From contig CAIUMP010000004.1 of the NCBI GenBank assembly GCA_903900335.1, positions 62,001 through 126,000 of the forward strand: a stretch of DNA of 64,000 bases, given 5' to 3'. Source of the DNA: an uncultured Ignavibacteriota bacterium. GTDB lineage: Bacteria; Bacteroidota; Ignavibacteria; Palsa-1295. Made by a program: the position numbers and the translations under genes. Of this stretch, positions 36,285 through 46,075 are shown one piece after another (position 1 is the first letter of the stretch; every line of letters begins with the position of its first letter). Under the pieces are notes generated by a model. It saw nothing but the letters and a program-made list of their open reading frames with translations. It did no database searches and had not been told where the DNA came from.

Positions 36285-39200
36285 ATGTATCTATCAAAAC
36301 TAGAGATCATCGGCTTTAAGTCGTTTGCTCAGAAGACGTTGATGAAGTTCGACGCCGGTATGACCGCCATCGTCGGGCCAAACGGCTGCGGCAAGACGAA
36401 CGTCGTCGATGCCATTCGCTGGGCGCTCGGCGAGCAGAAGGCCGGCACGCTACGGTCGGATGTAATGGAAAACGTCATCTTCAATGGCACCCGGCTTCGC
36501 AAGCCGCTTGGTATGTCGGAAGTTTCTCTGACGATCGAGAACACCCGAGGTATTCTTCCGACCGAGTATCAGGAAGTAACTATTACGCGCCGATTATTCC
36601 GTTCTGGAGAGTCCGAGTATCTCCTTAACAAGGCACAATGCCGATTGAAGGACATCATCGAGCTCTTTATGGATACCGGCATGGGCGCAAATGCCTACTC
36701 GGTGATCGAGTTGAAGATGATCGAGACCATCCTCTCTGATCGCACAGAAGAGCGCCGCAAGCTCTTCGAAGAGGCGGCCGGTGTTACGAAATACAAAGCC
36801 CGGCGCAAAGAGGCGTTACGACGCCTGGACCAGGTTGCAAACGATCTCTCCCGCGTTGATGACATTGTCAAAGAAGTAACGAAATCGGTTGCGTCTCTTG
36901 AACGCCAGGCGGAGAAGGCGAAGAAGCATGCAGAGTTAAGCACAGAGCTTCGCGGACTGGAAGTGGATCTCCTCGAACGTGAATTTGCGCTCAACTCAGG
37001 TCGCATTTCTCCGCTCCTTGCCGAACTTCAGGAGGCAGAATCGAAGCGTGACAAGATCACTGGCGAGCTTTCGAAATTCGAGGCGCTGCTAGATGTGATC
37101 GAGCGCGAGGAGAATGAGATCGAGGAGCAGCTTGTCTCATCTGAACGCACGGTTCGCGAGAAATCGCAGATCATCCAACGTACACGCGAAACGACCATCG
37201 CAACCGAAGAGCGAATTCGTTCGCTCGGTGAGCAGAAGGAGCGAGCGATTCGTGAGTATGATCGTCTTGAGAAGGAGAAGATAGAACTTGCCGAGCGTAT
37301 TGCTACGCTCAAGTCGGCTCACAGTCGCGCAGCCGAGAACCGCGCAGAACTCGAAGAAGAGAAACGTGAGAAGGAGCAAGCGCGTGCAGAGGCAGAAGGT
37401 GTTGTTCGTACACATCGCCAGCAACTGCAGCGTGCCCGCGACCTTGTCTATACATTGCTGAATAAGCGCAATGACCGTTCCAATGAATTAGAGCGCCGCC
37501 GCACCCGGATCGAAGAGTTGGAGCGCAGACTGGGCCGCTTTGAAGGCGAGTACCAAACCCTCAACGAGAAGCGGGCTGGCCTGAATGAGGAGACCCAGCG
37601 AATTGCGCTCAATCTCGAAGCTGCCACGGAGACTATCGGCGCCGCGGAGCGCGAGCACACAGCAGCTCAGGACGCAAAGGATAAGTTCAAAGCCCGAATC
37701 GACGAGCTGCAAAATCAGTCCTTCTCCATTCAGAATGAGATAGGCAAGAAGATCTCCAAGATGGAGTTCTTTACCGGACTTGTTGAGCAAGGCATCGGCG
37801 CTGGCGAAGGCACACAATTTCTGCTATCGGACTCCGGTTGGGCTTCGACCGACCCCATCACCGTCGCGGACGCTTTTGATACCGATTCGGAATATCGTGT
37901 AGCCTTTGAAAGCGCACTTGGCGAAATCGCCTATTACCTAATTGTGGAGAGTAGCAAGGAGGCCTTCGAAGCGGTGGATGTTTTGCGCCATTCACAGAAA
38001 GGCAAGGCGACCCTCATCGCGCTCGATCGCGTACCTCCTTATAACGCGCCGGATGTCGCATTTCCTGGCAGCGCACGCAGTGCGCTCTCACTGGCACGAT
38101 TTACAGATCGTTACCGCAATCTTTTCGCAATGCTCCTGACGGAGATCGCCATCGTCGATAGCATTCAGGATGGCTTCGCGACGCTGGATGCATCACCGAA
38201 TATTGAACGGTGCGTCACGCTCGATGGTGAGGTTATTACTCGCGCGGGATTCGTAAAGGGTGGATCGAAGAAAAGCACCGAGGGAATTCTAATTGGGAAG
38301 CGGGTGCAGATCAGTGAACTTGAGATTGAGGTCTCAAACCTCAAAGCAGAGCTTGATAGACTCGAAGTCGAGATCGCCGAGACCAATAAGAGCTATGAAC
38401 AGATTGACGTACGGCAATTCAACAAGAAGGTGCGCGAAGCCGAGGAAGGGCGCCGCGCCGTACAGGTTCGTTCCTCCCAGGTGGAGTATGAGCTGAAGCG
38501 GATCGGCGAGCAACATGACTTCCTGACCAACGATGAGACCAGGCTCAAGAACGATCTTGCGCCTCTCGCGGCGTCGATCGAACCTATCGCCCAAGAAGTG
38601 GTGGAGTTCGAACGCCAACATGGCGAGGCCCTCGAAGAAGCGGCGAAGTTGCAACGCGTGCTCGAAGAGGCGGAGCAGTTTTTGAGTGAGCAAGCACAGC
38701 GTTCAACGGAGGTACAAGTGCGCTATGCCGGACTCTCCTCCGAAGTGTCTCGACTTGAAAGTGAGACACGGCAAACGGAGCGCGCCATAGAAAACGCGCG
38801 ACAACTCGCTGAACAACGCAACCGCGAGCGTGAACGCGCGGAGACAGACCTGGTTGACTTATCCGGCAAACTGGAAGAGTTCAAGACGATGCTTGTGTCG
38901 CTGGAAGAGGAGCTGAAATCTGCAAGCGGACGCCACTCCGAAGTCGCGGAACTCCGAAAGGCGAAGCAGGCCGAGGCGCACAAGTATCGCGAGTCGCTTC
39001 GCGAGGAACGCCAGCAGCACGACAAGACGATCAACATCACCCATGAACTCCAGATGAAGATTCAGGAGTTGGAGCAGAAGGTGGTTGCGATCGCCGCACG
39101 TGCGAAGGAAGAGTTTGAGATCGACCAGATTGAAACGAAGGAGTATCCTGAGGACGAGGTCTTTAGCTTTGGTGATACACGTGAAGTTGTTCGTGAGCTA

Positions 39201-39887
39201 AAGCAAAAGATCAAGAATCTCGGTGCGGTCAATCTGCTTGCGTATGATGAATTCCAGCAGGAGAGTCAGCGTCTTGAATTCATGACGACCCAGCGCAAGG
39301 ATCTGTCGGACGCGCAGAAGAATTTGATCGAGACCATCGAAGAGATCAACACCACAGCGACCTCTCAATTCCTCTCGACATTCGAAGAGATCCGAGGTCA
39401 CTTCCAGGACATCTTCCGCTCGCTCTTCGCTGATGGTGACGAGTGTGATCTGAGTCTCGAAGCAGACAAAGACCCGCTCGAAGCACAGATCGAGATCATT
39501 GCAAAGCCCCGCGGCAAGCGACCGCACTCGATCGAACTTCTATCCGGCGGTGAGAAGACGATGACAGCCATCGCGCTTCTATTCGCTATCTATCTCGTCA
39601 AGCCGAGTCCGTTCTGTATCTTGGATGAAGTAGATGCCCCGCTCGATGACTCCAATATCGACCGCTTCCTCTCCATCATTCGCCGCTTTGCTGTGAACAC
39701 GCAATTCATCGTCGTAACGCACAACAAGCGCACCATGGCCGCCGCCGACGCGCTCTATGGCGTCACGCAGGAAGAGGATGGTGTCTCGAAGATCGTGAGT
39801 GTGAGGCTTAAGAAGGAGGGGACCGTTGTGCGCGGGAAGGGTGCCGTTCTAGCAACGGAATCAGAAGAGATTGCGATGGCAGCGTAG
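36285..39887 (+). CDS. smc: Chromosome segregation ATPase SMC
   Basis: The 1200 residues fit SMC. The head begins MYLSKLEIIGFKSFAQKT with Walker A GPNGCGKTNVVDAIRW (about residue 32). Long coiled coils flank a hinge at about residues 500-660 (VADAFDTDSEYRVAFESALG ... ITRAGFVKGG). The C-terminal head holds the signature IELLSGGEKTMTAIALLFAI and Walker B FCILDEVDAPLDDSNIDRF. It dimerises, binds ScpA/ScpB and compacts chromosomes. The coiled-coil arms are rich in Glu, Arg and Lys as expected. ScpA/B are not in the window. Confidence 0.97.
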   Translation: MYLSKLEIIGFKSFAQKTLMKFDAGMTAIVGPNGCGKTNVVDAIRWALGEQKAGTLRSDVMENVIFNGTRLRKPLGMSEVSLTIENTRGILPTEYQEVTITRRLFRSGESEYLLNKAQCRLKDIIELFMDTGMGANAYSVIELKMIETILSDRTEERRKLFEEAAGVTKYKARRKEALRRLDQVANDLSRVDDIVKEVTKSVASLERQAEKAKKHAELSTELRGLEVDLLEREFALNSGRISPLLAELQEAESKRDKITGELSKFEALLDVIEREENEIEEQLVSSERTVREKSQIIQRTRETTIATEERIRSLGEQKERAIREYDRLEKEKIELAERIATLKSAHSRAAENRAELEEEKREKEQARAEAEGVVRTHRQQLQRARDLVYTLLNKRNDRSNELERRRTRIEELERRLGRFEGEYQTLNEKRAGLNEETQRIALNLEAATETIGAAEREHTAAQDAKDKFKARIDELQNQSFSIQNEIGKKISKMEFFTGLVEQGIGAGEGTQFLLSDSGWASTDPITVADAFDTDSEYRVAFESALGEIAYYLIVESSKEAFEAVDVLRHSQKGKATLIALDRVPPYNAPDVAFPGSARSALSLARFTDRYRNLFAMLLTEIAIVDSIQDGFATLDASPNIERCVTLDGEVITRAGFVKGGSKKSTEGILIGKRVQISELEIEVSNLKAELDRLEVEIAETNKSYEQIDVRQFNKKVREAEEGRRAVQVRSSQVEYELKRIGEQHDFLTNDETRLKNDLAPLAASIEPIAQEVVEFERQHGEALEEAAKLQRVLEEAEQFLSEQAQRSTEVQVRYAGLSSEVSRLESETRQTERAIENARQLAEQRNRERERAETDLVDLSGKLEEFKTMLVSLEEELKSASGRHSEVAELRKAKQAEAHKYRESLREERQQHDKTINITHELQMKIQELEQKVVAIAARAKEEFEIDQIETKEYPEDEVFSFGDTREVVRELKQKIKNLGAVNLLAYDEFQQESQRLEFMTTQRKDLSDAQKNLIETIEEINTTATSQFLSTFEEIRGHFQDIFRSLFADGDECDLSLEADKDPLEAQIEIIAKPRGKRPHSIELLSGGEKTMTAIALLFAIYLVKPSPFCILDEVDAPLDDSNIDRFLSIIRRFAVNTQFIVVTHNKRTMAAADALYGVTQEEDGVSKIVSVRLKKEGTVVRGKGAVLATESEEIAMAA

Positions 39888-39889
39888 GG

Positions 39890-41092
39890 CTACCGCAACT
39901 CCAATCGAGTTAGCTTCCCTGGGTTTACCGACCCAGGGGTTGTTACTCGCAAGAAGTAACAGCCTGCAGGCAGTGCGTCAAGGTTGGCAATGAGCTGTAA
40001 ATCCGCTGATTCCTTCCGAGCAACGGCTCTGCCCATTACGTCGAAAATGGAGAGACATACCAGCTCGCGCTGAGGATTTTCCAATGTGACGCGTCTGGAT
40101 TCGACGCTAATGCCGAGAGGTTCCTCGGACGTGGCATTGGAAACGCCCGAAGCAGCGGCCATCCCAAACAACCCACTGTCCGTGACAGCAAAAAGGGTGT
40201 TCCCCTTTCCGACAATGAACTGGTAGACCATCTGGCCGAGGAGCTTCTTGTTAAGGGAAGTCCACTCGTTACTACCAGGTTTGGAAATATACGCACCGCC
40301 GCTCTTTGTCCCAGCGAAGAGAAAGCTCCCAGCATCGAGAAGCGAGGTGATTTCGGTATCGCCGATGCCGGTTGAAAATGGTGACCAGGTCTCGCCATCA
40401 TCCTGTGAGACCATCACGCCGCCTCGGTTCGTGCCAGCGTAGATCGCGTTTTCCGTGAGTAGGATTGACGTCACCGAGGTGTCAAGTCCAAACTTTAACC
40501 GTGGTTTCCATGAGACTCCTTCATCTCCGGAGTAGTAGAGCCCACCATCTGCGCCGACGTACATTCCGTCCTCCTCATCGAAGGCAAAGCAAGTTGTTCC
40601 GCGTCCTTCTAGCCCCTCATTCGCTTGTAGCCAATGCTTTCCGTCGTCGCTGGAGCGATAGACTCCAAAAGTAGCGGCGAATATCCACTTGGAATCTGGA
40701 TGCACGCCAAACGCGGCGGCGCGGATCGTGAGAAGCCCAACATTGCTTCCGGTGAAAGTAGCGCCGCCGTCCGTCGAACGGCAAATTCCTTTGGAGCCTC
40801 CCGTCGCGGCAAGGACGGTCCCAGCATTGGTAACCGCAAGATTCCACACGTCTTCATTTGATGTGACCACGGGGCACTCAGTCCAGTGAGCTCCATCGTC
40901 ACTTGAACGCAATATGGAATGGCCACGGGTGCCTATGAGCATAACTTCTTTTGGAAGTTCTAAGAAGGAGAGAGTAGGAATTGAGGAAAAGCCACCAAGA
41001 TCCACACGATTCCAACCAGACTGACCGAAGGCCGCTGGGACGAGGATCGTACATAGAAGACCGCTGAGTACCGTGGTTCTCTTGGACCGCAT
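39890..41092 (-). CDS. Secreted Asp-box beta-propeller protein with T9SS sorting domain
   Basis: The product has 400 residues with a signal peptide (LSGLLCTILVPAAFG). It contains repeated sialidase/BNR-type Asp boxes: SSDDGAHW, STDGGATF, SSDDGKHW, SGDEGVSW and SQDDGETW, spaced 40-50 residues apart, indicating a Ycf48/sortilin-like propeller. The last ~75 residues (VCLSIFDVMGRAVARK, ALPAGCYFLRVTTPG) are a T9SS type A domain, so it is probably surface-exposed. No enzymatic residues are seen. Its stop is three bases from the end of smc, convergent. Confidence 0.85.
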   Translation of the reverse strand: MRSKRTTVLSGLLCTILVPAAFGQSGWNRVDLGGFSSIPTLSFLELPKEVMLIGTRGHSILRSSDDGAHWTECPVVTSNEDVWNLAVTNAGTVLAATGGSKGICRSTDGGATFTGSNVGLLTIRAAAFGVHPDSKWIFAATFGVYRSSDDGKHWLQANEGLEGRGTTCFAFDEEDGMYVGADGGLYYSGDEGVSWKPRLKFGLDTSVTSILLTENAIYAGTNRGGVMVSQDDGETWSPFSTGIGDTEITSLLDAGSFLFAGTKSGGAYISKPGSNEWTSLNKKLLGQMVYQFIVGKGNTLFAVTDSGLFGMAAASGVSNATSEEPLGISVESRRVTLENPQRELVCLSIFDVMGRAVARKESADLQLIANLDALPAGCYFLRVTTPGSVNPGKLTRLELR

Positions 41093-41225
41093 AACAACAC
41101 TGGAAAGTAGCTCCTAATGAAATGCGGGGAGGGAGGCGAAAGGTTCTTCCGATTATTGCCAGAGAAAGCCAGCGGTGAGAGCCTTGCCGGAGCTCGGTAG
41201 TCGGGCTCGACGAGACGATGAACGA

Positions 41226-43265
41226 CTACCCCTTCCCCTCAAAAGTCAAATAAGTATGATCCTGCATCCCCTTTTCGTAATCATTGAGCATACGCATTCC
41301 CTCGTTCGGTTTGAGTCGATCGGATTTGATCGCGTCGTCGATCTGCACTTTCATGCGGCGGACGAGTTCGTTCTGGTGGTACTGTGTTAGTTCAAGCACC
41401 TGAGCGATGGAGTTGCCCGGGATTGTCTCTTCAATATAGAAGCCGGACTCCTCGTCGGGGTCTAAGAAGACGTGTGCTTCGTTGACACGCCCGAAGAGAT
41501 TGTGCAGATCACCCATGATGTCCTGATAAGCGCCAGTCATGAAGAAGCCCATGTAGTAGGGTTCGCCTTCCTTGAGCGGGTGGAGGGGTAGTGTCGTTCG
41601 AACATCCTTTATGTCGGCGAACTTCGAGACTTTGCCGTCGGAGTCGCAAGTGATATCAACAAGGGTGCCGTTGATGATCGGCCGTTCGGCGAGCCGATGG
41701 ATCGGCATTATGGGGAAGATCTGCCCGAGCGCCCAGTGATCGAGTAGGCTTTGGAATACGGAGAAATTGCAGAGGTATTGATCTGCAAGATGAGGGGTGA
41801 GATCAGCGATCTCCTCCGGTATCTCCTCTTCCATCTCGGGGTCTTCCGAACGACGCTTGTAGAGTTCGGCGATCTCCTCGACGATATGCCAGTAGAAGGT
41901 TTCAATCTTTGCCTTCGTGCGAAGATCGAGAATGCCGAGATCAAAAGCGTTCTGTGAATCATCCTTGATCTGCAATGTATCATGCAGCGCCTCGCGAGGA
42001 TTGTCCTCAATGCGCTCCTTGATTTCCTGTAACTGTCTCACCCATTTATGGTCATCCGGGGAGAGGCGTAGATCATATTCAGCTTTCGTCTTTTCGATAG
42101 CTCCGAAGACACGAACGACGAGCACGGAATGATGCGCAACGATGGCTCGGCCTGACTCCGAGATAATATTCGGATGCGGCACGCCCTCGTCATCGCAGAC
42201 ATCCATGATGTTATATACTGTGTCTGCGGCATATTCCTCCATCGTATAGTTGGTGGAGGAGTGGAAACTGGTGCCGCTGCCGTCGTAATCCACGCCGAGT
42301 CCGCCGCCGACATCCAAATACTTGATGCTGCTTAGCCCCATCTTCTGGAGCTTTGCATAATAGCGTGCTGCCTCGCGAATCGCACGTTTGATCGAGAGAA
42401 TATCGGGTATCTGGCTGCCGATGTGGAAGTGTGCGAGCTGAAGGCAGTCGATAGCGCCTTCCTTTTGAAGGTAGTCTATAGCTTCGACCAAGTCCATCGT
42501 CGAGAGGCCAAACTTTGCGGACTCGCCGCCCGAGGTAGCCCAAATCCCAGAGCTCTTCGCAGCCAAACGAATGCGAACTCCGATCATCGGCTTCACACCA
42601 ATCTCCCGAGCAACCTCTAGGATGGACTTCACCTCTTCCACCTTCTCGGCGATCATTATGACTTTCTTTCCGAGACGGTTACCCATCAGTGCCGTGCGGA
42701 TGAAGGCGGTGTCCTTGTACCCGTTGCAGATGATGACGGATTCGGGATTGTGGTGCGTCGCAAGTGCCGCGAATAATTCTGGCTTTGAGCCTGCTTCGAG
42801 TCCGTAATCAAATGGGCGACCAGCATCCTCGATCTCTTCGACAACCTCGCGAAGCTGATTTACCTTGATCGGAAAAACGCCTAGATACTTCCCTCGATAA
42901 TTCTGCTCGGAAATAGTGTCAATGAAAGCCTTGTTGAGATTAACGACCCGATCGCGAAGCAGATCCTGAAAGCGAATGACAAGTGGGAAGCGGAGATTCC
43001 ATTCCTCGGCATCCTTGATGACCTCCATAATGTCCATCGTCGCGCCTTCGCCGCGAAGCGGAGAGACGGTGACGTTGCCCTTGTCGTTGATCCCAAAATA
43101 GCCAAGACCCCAGCGGTCGATGTTGTAGGTTTCTACTGCGTCCTCAATCGACCATTCGTTGGATGGAATCAGATCGGCGAGCGGGGGTGCTGCATGACCA
43201 TTGCCGTTCGAGGCGAGGTGCTCTGATGTGCTCGTCAGTTCGGATGGTAGTGTTGTCGTGGGCAA
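41226..43265 (-). CDS. speA: Biosynthetic arginine decarboxylase
   Basis: This PLP enzyme of the alanine-racemase fold converts arginine to agmatine for polyamine synthesis. The 679 residues match SpeA: YNIDRWGLGYFGIND near the N-terminus, the PLP-lysine block YLGVFPIKVNQLREVVEEI, LEAGSKPELFAAL, HIGSQIPDILSIKRAIREAA, and ISESGRAIVAHHSVL. The TTG start at 43265 is the only early option. A 35-residue low-complexity N-terminal lead precedes the family start. Together with the arginine operon at 1-4.8 kb it links arginine supply to polyamines, though they are 36 kb apart. Confidence 0.95.
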   Translation of the reverse strand: MPTTTLPSELTSTSEHLASNGNGHAAPPLADLIPSNEWSIEDAVETYNIDRWGLGYFGINDKGNVTVSPLRGEGATMDIMEVIKDAEEWNLRFPLVIRFQDLLRDRVVNLNKAFIDTISEQNYRGKYLGVFPIKVNQLREVVEEIEDAGRPFDYGLEAGSKPELFAALATHHNPESVIICNGYKDTAFIRTALMGNRLGKKVIMIAEKVEEVKSILEVAREIGVKPMIGVRIRLAAKSSGIWATSGGESAKFGLSTMDLVEAIDYLQKEGAIDCLQLAHFHIGSQIPDILSIKRAIREAARYYAKLQKMGLSSIKYLDVGGGLGVDYDGSGTSFHSSTNYTMEEYAADTVYNIMDVCDDEGVPHPNIISESGRAIVAHHSVLVVRVFGAIEKTKAEYDLRLSPDDHKWVRQLQEIKERIEDNPREALHDTLQIKDDSQNAFDLGILDLRTKAKIETFYWHIVEEIAELYKRRSEDPEMEEEIPEEIADLTPHLADQYLCNFSVFQSLLDHWALGQIFPIMPIHRLAERPIINGTLVDITCDSDGKVSKFADIKDVRTTLPLHPLKEGEPYYMGFFMTGAYQDIMGDLHNLFGRVNEAHVFLDPDEESGFYIEETIPGNSIAQVLELTQYHQNELVRRMKVQIDDAIKSDRLKPNEGMRMLNDYEKGMQDHTYLTFEGKG

Positions 43266-43388
43266 GGATTCTTGTTGAATAACCTGTTATGAAATCGGCG
43301 ATATCTGCTTAGTCGCTGATAACAGAGACAAAAGGAGATCCGTGCAATGGAATTGTCACTTGAGAGCACCGATATCTCATCGTGTCCG

Positions 43389-43865
43389 TTAGTACACATT
43401 GTGCGTTGCTGCGGCAGACAAGGCAAGGCTGGCAATGATGACTGCAGTATATAGCACCCCCAGGCCAATACTTACCGCGCCACTCTCCGTGAGCCCTCCG
43501 TCGTGCTTTACATCCCATTGCATCTGCGCATAATGTTCGACAGGTAGTGCATCCTCGCGAGTGATCGCTCGGATGACTCGGCGGTCACGGTCATACTCCG
43601 TACCGATGCCATGGACTTCATGCGTGGCAGCATCAAGCCGCCAGTTCGTTAGCTCAACTAAATCGCCAGAATTGGCGTGCAGTCGGAGTTTGTCAGGCCC
43701 ACTGCCTTCTCGGAGTTCGGAAAGGGGTGCAGTTTGTCTCTGGATGTAATTTGGGAAAAAATGGCTGTTATTGCCTGTCGTGTCATCCGGATTGAACGTC
43801 CGGCAAGACGCGAAGCACACGGCCAAGAGTATTCCTGTTAAGATTGCAGTTATGGTTCGGTTCAT
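43389..43865 (-). CDS. Predicted lipoprotein with C-terminal hydrophobic segment
   Basis: The product has 158 residues from ATG 43865, which opens MNRTITAILTGILLAVCFAS followed by the lipobox Cys. The middle has a compact beta-rich stretch (LRLHANSGDLVELTNWRLD, THEVHGIGTEYDRDRRVI). The end GAVSIGLGVLYTAVIIASLALS is a membrane helix or glycine-zipper hairpin. It starts four bases after the stop of the lipoprotein gene upstream, so the two form an operon. I do not recognise the family. Confidence 0.6.
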   Translation of the reverse strand: MNRTITAILTGILLAVCFASCRTFNPDDTTGNNSHFFPNYIQRQTAPLSELREGSGPDKLRLHANSGDLVELTNWRLDAATHEVHGIGTEYDRDRRVIRAITREDALPVEHYAQMQWDVKHDGGLTESGAVSIGLGVLYTAVIIASLALSAAATHNVY

Positions 43866-43869
43866 ACTA

Positions 43870-44337
43870 TTAGTGATCTGGATTATGGGTGGGATGGTAC
43901 GTGGTTGCCTTCGCTCGGAGTTTAGCGCAGTTCTTCGGAAGACCTGTGGGAAATCGCGCAACGGCATTGGCTTGCTGGATGGCGTTCGGAGCGTATCGGA
44001 AACGATGCCCAACCGTCAACCATGTGTCGAGTCTAGTGATCGAGCTATTTGGGATACTCGTAATCGAGAACAGTTGATCCGGGCCCGGCTGGATTACCGC
44101 GTTGGATGGCGGTAGGAGGTAGATGGAATCGCTGGAAACGGCGATCAATTCTCCGTCTGCGTGAACCGCGCCCTTTAGCGACACCTCCGCCCATGCGCCG
44201 TACATGTCAGTGCGTGCACCATCGCCATCCGGCGCGAGCCACCCACGTGGCACCCGGTCTGCCTGACGAAACTCTCCACAGGAACAGCAGAGGAGCAGCA
44301 TTGCGGTGGAAATGTAGTAAGATCTAATTCGTATCAT
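43870..44337 (-). CDS. Predicted lipoprotein, function unknown
   Basis: The product has 155 residues with a lipoprotein signal (MIRIRSYYISTAMLLLCCSC, lipobox LCCSC). The mature part includes YGAWAEVSLKGAVHADGELI and AVSSDSIYLLPPS, a short beta-rich domain seen in small Bacteroidota lipoproteins. It ends in a Lys/Thr-rich tail without obvious fold. It is the first gene of a two-lipoprotein operon, transcribed away from the lipoprotein-sigma factor block that starts at 44547. Confidence 0.6.
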   Translation of the reverse strand: MIRIRSYYISTAMLLLCCSCGEFRQADRVPRGWLAPDGDGARTDMYGAWAEVSLKGAVHADGELIAVSSDSIYLLPPSNAVIQPGPDQLFSITSIPNSSITRLDTWLTVGHRFRYAPNAIQQANAVARFPTGLPKNCAKLRAKATTYHPTHNPDH

Positions 44338-44546
44338 TTGGTTAGCCTAAGTTGTGTAAGAATCTGCTGCAAACTTAGGGATTTTCGCGGGATAGTTGTC
44401 ATGGTAATGTAAAATACACGAGTAGCTAGTATTGTAAGGTTGTGCTATTGAATATGCCAAATCCAAATTATCGAGAATCGCGTGAAACTTTCAGTAGGGT
44501 CTAGGTCATATTATACCAGAGTCTATTCTTTATCGTCTAATTTCCT

Positions 44547-45278
44547 ATGAAAACCCAAACTGGCATCGGAATCCTACTCGTTCTGGCGGCAAACCTCTTT
44601 ACCATCGCGCTCTTCAATGGCTGTAAGAGCACCACGATAGTGGATAATCTTGGCACATTTCGCGGCACTGTCGCTCTGATCAGCCCGACTGGTGACACGC
44701 TTCAGAATTACGCCGGAGCGACTGTTCAAATTCAAGGTACGTCGTTCCAAGCGACGAGCAATGCTGCTGGCGATTGGCAGATTGATAATGTCCCGGCCGG
44801 CATCTATAACCTCGTTATGACCAAGCCTGGTTTTGATACGCTCATTCTCCCGCAGTACCAATTTAGCGGAGCCGGAACTGCGTTCCTATTTAGCAATGCG
44901 ATCCAGGCGATACCTCAAGACTCCCTCGATGTGACGTTTAAGAATACGACGATTCAGTCCTCGTCGGGTTTTTATGAGGGCGAGTTGCAATTCTTCGGAA
45001 AGCTCTTGGGGAAGGACAGTCTGAGTCAGGCCAGCATGGATATTACGTTTGGAGCAGGCACGGATTCCGCCAAAACCATGACGCAGAATCTGTACATCAT
45101 CAATGGTAACCCGACGTTCGTATCGCAGACCTACTTTGAGCCTCCGGTGGCAAGCGGTTCTATTGTGATGGTTCGAACTCATCTCTGGGCAACCGTCTCA
45201 AAGACGACAATGTCCTTCGCGCATTTCCAGCAGGCGCAGTGTACATCTAGCCTTGTGAGGACATTCCAACTTCCGTAG
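44547..45278 (+). CDS. Lipoprotein with carboxypeptidase-regulatory-like domain
   Basis: The product has 243 residues. The signal ends at FNGCKS. Residues ~38-105 form a carboxypeptidase regulatory-like (transthyretin-type) beta-sandwich: GTVALISPTGDTLQNYAGATV, TSNAAGDWQIDNVPAGIYNL and MTKPGFDTLILP. The second half is a different beta-rich domain. The next gene is a clear paralogue, so this is a tandem duplication. The 209-base upstream gap is shared with the divergent lipoprotein operon. Confidence 0.75.
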   Translation: MKTQTGIGILLVLAANLFTIALFNGCKSTTIVDNLGTFRGTVALISPTGDTLQNYAGATVQIQGTSFQATSNAAGDWQIDNVPAGIYNLVMTKPGFDTLILPQYQFSGAGTAFLFSNAIQAIPQDSLDVTFKNTTIQSSSGFYEGELQFFGKLLGKDSLSQASMDITFGAGTDSAKTMTQNLYIINGNPTFVSQTYFEPPVASGSIVMVRTHLWATVSKTTMSFAHFQQAQCTSSLVRTFQLP

Positions 45279-45354
45279 TCAATTGAATTTGGGCAGGTCT
45301 TACTGGAGAACACCCACGCAGATCAAGCCAGCGCTACTTTAACTGCATGATCAT

Positions 45355-46059
45355 ATGAGAAGATATTCCTTCGCTGTTCTCTATGTAGCTTTCGCGATCT
45401 TTTGGGGATGCCAGAGCACGACTATGTTAGAAAGCAGCGCGGGGGTGGTCAGTGGCAATGTCGCACTTGTGAGCGCTACCGGGGACACGCTGTCGAATTA
45501 TGCGGAAGTGACCGTGAGGCTTGAAGGCGCTGGGTTGCAAACCACCAGCAACTCTGCGGGTCTCTGGCAATTCGATAACGTTCCTGCGGGGTTCTACACG
45601 ATTCTCCTATCAAAGCCTGGATTCGACTCCCTCGTACTACCAATGTTCGAATTTCGTGGAGTCGGAACATCGTACTTCCTTAGTAATGGTATCCAAGCGT
45701 ACCCTATGGATTCGCTTGTATTCACTGTAACGAACACGACGGAGGATTCCAGTGCGAACGGCTATCTTGGGCTAATCAGCATGACCGGTAGAGTTTCCGG
45801 GCCGGACAGCGTTTCGCTGACGCACGGTGTGATCGCCGCAAGCGGTGGCATCAGTCAGGCGCCCGCGCTTACGATTGAACATGGGGAAATCACCAATGGG
45901 AGCAAGGGATTGATCGGCTACAATGAACCGCCAGCAAAGAGTGGTGCGGTTGTAACATTCCGGAGCTATGTCTATGGGAATTCACCAAAAATCAAGATAT
46001 CAAATTTCTCGACGGCCGCTTCCCCATATTCGGTCGTCAGGACATTAACTCTACCGTAG
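45355..46059 (+). CDS. Paralogous lipoprotein with carboxypeptidase-regulatory-like domain
   Basis: The product has 234 residues with lipobox FWGCQS. It follows the 44547 product block for block: GNVALVSATGDTLSNYAEVTV, TSNSAGLWQFDNVPAGFYTI, LSKPGFDSLVLP, a shared GT-(A/S)-FLSN(A/G)IQAxPxDSL stretch and the ending VRT(F/L)xLP. This supports a tandem duplication followed by divergence. It ends 16 bases before the sigma factor gene, so the pair may belong to that regulatory operon. Confidence 0.75.
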   Translation: MRRYSFAVLYVAFAIFWGCQSTTMLESSAGVVSGNVALVSATGDTLSNYAEVTVRLEGAGLQTTSNSAGLWQFDNVPAGFYTILLSKPGFDSLVLPMFEFRGVGTSYFLSNGIQAYPMDSLVFTVTNTTEDSSANGYLGLISMTGRVSGPDSVSLTHGVIAASGGISQAPALTIEHGEITNGSKGLIGYNEPPAKSGAVVTFRSYVYGNSPKIKISNFSTAASPYSVVRTLTLP

Positions 46060-46075
46060 TTTTCAAGTAATCTGA